Origin: Limnohabitans sp.
Lineage (GTDB): Bacteria > Planctomycetota > Phycisphaerae > Phycisphaerales > SM1A02
Direction of reading: 5' to 3'
Length of the DNA: 5,627 bases
Assembly (NCBI GenBank): GCA_030054275.1
Contig: JASGCF010000228.1
Span: 1-5,627, forward strand
The position numbers were made by a program, and so were the translations under genes. The notes below the pieces were generated by a model, which was given only the letters and a program-made list of their open reading frames with translations, ran no database searches and was not told the origin of the DNA. Positions 5,600 to 5,627 of this stretch are shown piece after piece. How positions within the stretch are numbered: the first letter of the stretch is position 1; the number at the start of each line of letters is the position of its first letter.

Positions 5600-5627
5600 A
5601 TGTGAAGGTTGATGTGAAGGTTGATGT
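5600..5627 (+). repeat. 12-bp tandem repeat running off the right edge
   Basis: The unit ATGTGAAGGTTG occurs at 5600-5611 and 5612-5623, and a third copy begins at 5624 (ATGT) where the window ends. The total copy number is unknown. Read from the GTG at 5602, the repeat encodes a VKVD period, so it could be the start of a downstream gene or simply a minisatellite. The unit is less GC-rich than its surroundings. Confidence 0.75.

Overview
This window looks like chromosomal sequence from a GC-rich, Gram-negative-type bacterium. The evidence is G/C-rich third codon positions, Shine-Dalgarno-led ATG and GTG starts, and a polysaccharide pyruvyl transferase gene. I cannot name the lineage; a planctomycete, myxobacterium or other environmental proteobacterium would all fit. 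No tRNA, rRNA, transposase or CRISPR array is visible.

Layout. (1) Positions 1-734, minus strand: the N-terminal part of a polysaccharide pyruvyl transferase family gene that runs off the left edge. It has no ATG start; a TTG is the most likely start, and an upstream ATG in the same frame is cut off by a TAG. (2) Positions about 735-1323: an intergenic region of almost 600 bases. It holds an inverted repeat (822-857), a good sigma-70-type promoter pointing right (858-886), and about 430 bases without a credible gene. Those 430 bases are dense in perfect short hairpins and contain a duplicated block of about 45 bp. They could be a long structured 5' leader or a separate non-coding RNA. (3) Positions 1324-5572, plus strand: four tightly packed genes that read as one operon. 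Genes A (333 aa) and B (304 aa) encode proteins I do not recognise. Gene C (327 aa) is a MoxR-type AAA+ ATPase with intact Walker A, Walker B, sensor 1 and arginine-finger candidates. Gene D (440 aa) is a von Willebrand factor A (VWA) protein with a complete MIDAS metal site behind a metallopeptidase-like N-terminal domain. (4) Positions 5554-5627: a hairpin over the stop codon of gene D, then a 12-bp tandem repeat that runs off the right edge.

How the genes may work together. MoxR ATPases and VWA proteins are well-known partners: the ATPase remodels a target that the VWA protein recruits through its metal site. Here C and D overlap by four bases (ATGA), so translational coupling is likely. 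A and B sit directly upstream with 1-nt and 28-nt gaps and are therefore probable dedicated partners, substrates or effectors. The N-terminal domain of D has HALTH where a zinc peptidase would have HExxH, which suggests a non-catalytic domain used for binding. The candidate new system is the set of A, B, the MoxR ATPase, the pseudo-peptidase/VWA protein and the structured leader RNA. The MoxR-VWA core is known; the identity of A and B, and their link to the RNA, are inference.
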